From assembly GCA_024228555.1 (NCBI GenBank), contig JAAETI010000304.1, forward strand, positions 1 through 64,000: a stretch of DNA of 64,000 bases, written 5' to 3'. A program made the translations under genes and the position numbers. The stretch is from a bacterium (GTDB taxonomy: Bacteria > Actinomycetota > Acidimicrobiia > Spongiisociales > UBA5794). A model generated the notes under the pieces. It was not told the origin of the DNA, made no database searches, and saw only the letters and a list, made by a program, of their open reading frames with translations. Positions 62,258 to 64,000 of this stretch are shown piece after piece. Numbering within the stretch: the stretch's first letter is position 1; each line of letters opens with the position of its first letter.

Positions 62258-63505
62258 GTGGACTATGACATCGCGGATCCGTCACTTGCTGAGCTTGGCG
62301 GACGTCGCATTGAGTGGGCAGGCCGACGCATGCCAGTGCTGGCGAACATCCGAGAGCGTTTTGAGGCCGACCAGCCACTTGCCGGAATCACAATCGGAGC
62401 GTGCATGCACGTCACGACCGAGACCGCCAACCTGATGACGGTCCTCCGTGCCGGTGGTGCTGCCGTCACTCTTTGCGCCTCGAACCCTCTGTCGACCCAG
62501 GATGACGTCGCCGCTGCCCTCGTAGCCGATGGAGTACCTGTCTATGCGGTGCGCGGTGAGGACTCAGAGACTTTCTATCGCCACATCAATGCGGTCCTGG
62601 ACACCAGGCCGGACCTCGTGTTCGACGATGGTTGTGACATGACAACCGTATTGCACGAAGAACGCGCCGACCAGCCAGTCATCGGAGGCATGGAAGAGAC
62701 GACCACCGGTGTTATTCGCCTTCGGGCAATGGAGAACGAGGGAGTGCTTCGCTTTCCCGTTGTTGCGGTCAACGACTCTGACACGAAGCATCTCTTCGAC
62801 AATCGTCACGGCACGGGCCAATCTTCTTTGGACGGGATCTTGCGTTCCGCAAACGTGCTGTTTGCCGGCCGCACGGTCGTAGTTGGAGGCTATGGCGATT
62901 GTGGTCTGGGTATTGCGAACCGTGCCGATGGGCTCGGCGCCAAGGTCATCGTTGTCGAGTCCGACCCGGTTCGGGCGCTATCTGCAGCTATGGACGGTCA
63001 CCAAGTGATGACCAGCCACGACGCTGCCCCGCTTGGTGACGTGTTCATTACTGCTACAGGTGACATCCACGTATTCCGCGCTGAGCACTTCGAGGCAATG
63101 AAAGACAGCGTCATCCTCGCCAACGCCGGCCACTTCGATGTGGAGCTCGACCTCAAAGCTCTTGGTGAGATGGCCGTCGGCTACCGCGAACTCCGAGACA
63201 ACCTCGGCGAATACACATTGCCCGACGGACGTCGGATCCTGGTGGTCGCAGAAGGACGGTTGGTGAATCTTGGCGCAGCCGAGGGTCATCCCGCGGACGT
63301 AATGGACATGTCGTTTGCAGACCAGGCGTTGGCAGCTGAGTGGCTCACTGTGAATGGGGCGTCGCTGGATGCCAAGGTATATGTCCTGCCCAAGGAACTG
63401 GACGATCAGGTGGCAACCCTGAAGCTCGAGTCAATGGGGTGCGGCCTGGAGCAGTTGACCGACGAACAGGTCGCCTATCTGAACTCCTGGCAGCACGGGA
63501 CGTAG
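62258..63505 (+). CDS. ahcY: adenosylhomocysteinase
   Basis: A 415-residue enzyme that splits S-adenosyl-homocysteine to adenosine and homocysteine using bound NAD+. GACMHVTTETANL, NPLSTQDDVAAAL, DDGCDMTTVLHEE and VVVGGYGDCGLGIA (NAD loop near 210) are family motifs. The length is that of the short bacterial/archaeal form without the 40-residue insertion. AGAGAGGA before GTG 62258 fixes the start. No SAH riboswitch-like fold was seen in the 74-base leader. It recycles methyl-group by-product and lies in the conserved manB-sahH context. Confidence 0.94.
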   Translation: MDYDIADPSLAELGGRRIEWAGRRMPVLANIRERFEADQPLAGITIGACMHVTTETANLMTVLRAGGAAVTLCASNPLSTQDDVAAALVADGVPVYAVRGEDSETFYRHINAVLDTRPDLVFDDGCDMTTVLHEERADQPVIGGMEETTTGVIRLRAMENEGVLRFPVVAVNDSDTKHLFDNRHGTGQSSLDGILRSANVLFAGRTVVVGGYGDCGLGIANRADGLGAKVIVVESDPVRALSAAMDGHQVMTSHDAAPLGDVFITATGDIHVFRAEHFEAMKDSVILANAGHFDVELDLKALGEMAVGYRELRDNLGEYTLPDGRRILVVAEGRLVNLGAAEGHPADVMDMSFADQALAAEWLTVNGASLDAKVYVLPKELDDQVATLKLESMGCGLEQLTDEQVAYLNSWQHGT

Positions 63506-63517
63506 ACCCGGCGCGGC

Positions 63518-64000
63518 CTAGCTCTGGGAAACCGACGCGATCGGGCGGGTTCGCTTGCTCATGACACGAAGGTCGACGAGCACCTCGTCGTCGTGGTTTC
63601 GGGTCTCCTGTACCTGTGACAAAATCTCGTTGATCTGCGGTGCTGAGAGCCGGTGGTTGCGCATTAGGGCTTCTCGGATCGAGACAATCGCCTGACGATT
63701 TTCGAGCATGAGGCGGACTGACTCGCGCTTCGACTCACGCAGGATCGACTCGAGGCCTTTGCGGGTTTGGGCATCGTCCAGCACCCGTTCGACGAACGTG
63801 TTTCGACTGGGTCGTGATGCGTTCAGCGAAACGAGGGATCCCGACATGCCGAAGCGGCCGACCATGTCTGCGCCGAGTGTGGTTGCGCTAGCCAAGTCTT
63901 GCTCGACGTGAGCTCCGCTCTCACCCGCAAAGATCTCCTCGGCGGACATACCGGCGAGAACGTTCACGAGTTCCGCGCGGATCATAGATTGGGTCACCGC
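63518..64000 (-). CDS. peptidase M41 (FtsH-like) C-terminal part, cut by window edge
   Basis: The frame is open to the window end, so the 5' part with the AAA+ and HEXXH motifs lies outside. Visible is the M41 C-terminal region: SAEEIFAGES (AEEIxxGE), the QDLASATTLGADMVGRFGMS segment with the third zinc ligand Asp, and a long helical tail. It differs from standard FtsH in the tail and could belong to a divergent AAA/M41 protein. An M at 63997 is internal, not the start. Confidence 0.75.
   Translation of the reverse strand, partial: AVTQSMIRAELVNVLAGMSAEEIFAGESGAHVEQDLASATTLGADMVGRFGMSGSLVSLNASRPSRNTFVERVLDDAQTRKGLESILRESKRESVRLMLENRQAIVSIREALMRNHRLSAPQINEILSQVQETRNHDDEVLVDLRVMSKRTRPIASVSQS

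Overview
The window is G+C-rich (roughly 60-65% by eye) and looks like chromosomal DNA of a high-GC Gram-positive actinobacterium, most likely class Acidimicrobiia or a close relative. The pointers are coenzyme F420 genes (cofD, cofE) beside DUF5719, DUF3499, manB and ahcY, an arrangement that partly matches the fbiA/fbiB-manB-sahH region of Mycobacterium; probable leaderless genes; and three secreted proteins carrying cysteine-containing, SLH-like 'GITxGC...FCP' repeats. The lineage call is inference: there is no rRNA or tRNA gene here. Genes are packed tightly. Many neighbours overlap by GTGA/ATGA, and convergent genes are often 0-12 bases apart.

1-10.7 kb is mixed housekeeping and envelope: a 24-bp tandem repeat at the left edge, a secreted CAP protein, a rhodanese-ThiF/MoeB protein, a sirtuin, a palindromic repeat element, a small lytic transglycosylase, a conserved small protein with a likely leaderless start, an arginase-family enzyme, an ABC exporter, a Lon-N-domain protein and a PASTA-type class A penicillin-binding protein. 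10.7-16.5 kb is a propionate/methylmalonyl-CoA module: mutase catalytic subunit, biotin carboxylase/BCCP, carboxyltransferase and biotin ligase.

16.5-49 kb is a large surface-polysaccharide locus. It holds an initiating phosphoglycosyltransferase, a TagA/WecG glycosyltransferase, several other glycosyltransferases, two paralogous Wzx-type flippases, one Wzy-like polymerase, two paralogous Wzz/BY-kinase fusions (one with a broken Walker A), a pyruvyltransferase of the CsaB family, a GMC oxidoreductase, UDP-glucose dehydrogenase, an ArnA-like decarboxylase/epimerase, and Gmd plus GDP-fucose synthase. Interleaved are three secreted proteins with three SLH-like modules each (a PIG-L deacetylase, a PD40 beta-propeller and a parallel beta-helix protein) and a lipoprotein paralogue of the beta-helix protein. 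Taken together this suggests a pyruvylated cell-wall glycan that both carries and is modified by SLH-anchored enzymes. That reading is the most interesting hypothesis in the window. asnS sits inside this region.

49-64 kb is a conserved actinobacterial block: an Fpg/Nei glycosylase, cofE, cofD, a large membrane GT-like protein with DUF5719, a thioredoxin-like protein, DUF3499, two small Cys-rich proteins, a polytopic membrane protein, GtrA, a GT2, a phosphomannomutase fused to a Trm112-like zinc ribbon, a cupin, adenosylhomocysteinase and the 3' part of a peptidase M41 gene cut by the window edge. manB, the cupin, gmd and fcl together could feed GDP-mannose/GDP-fucose into the glycan locus.
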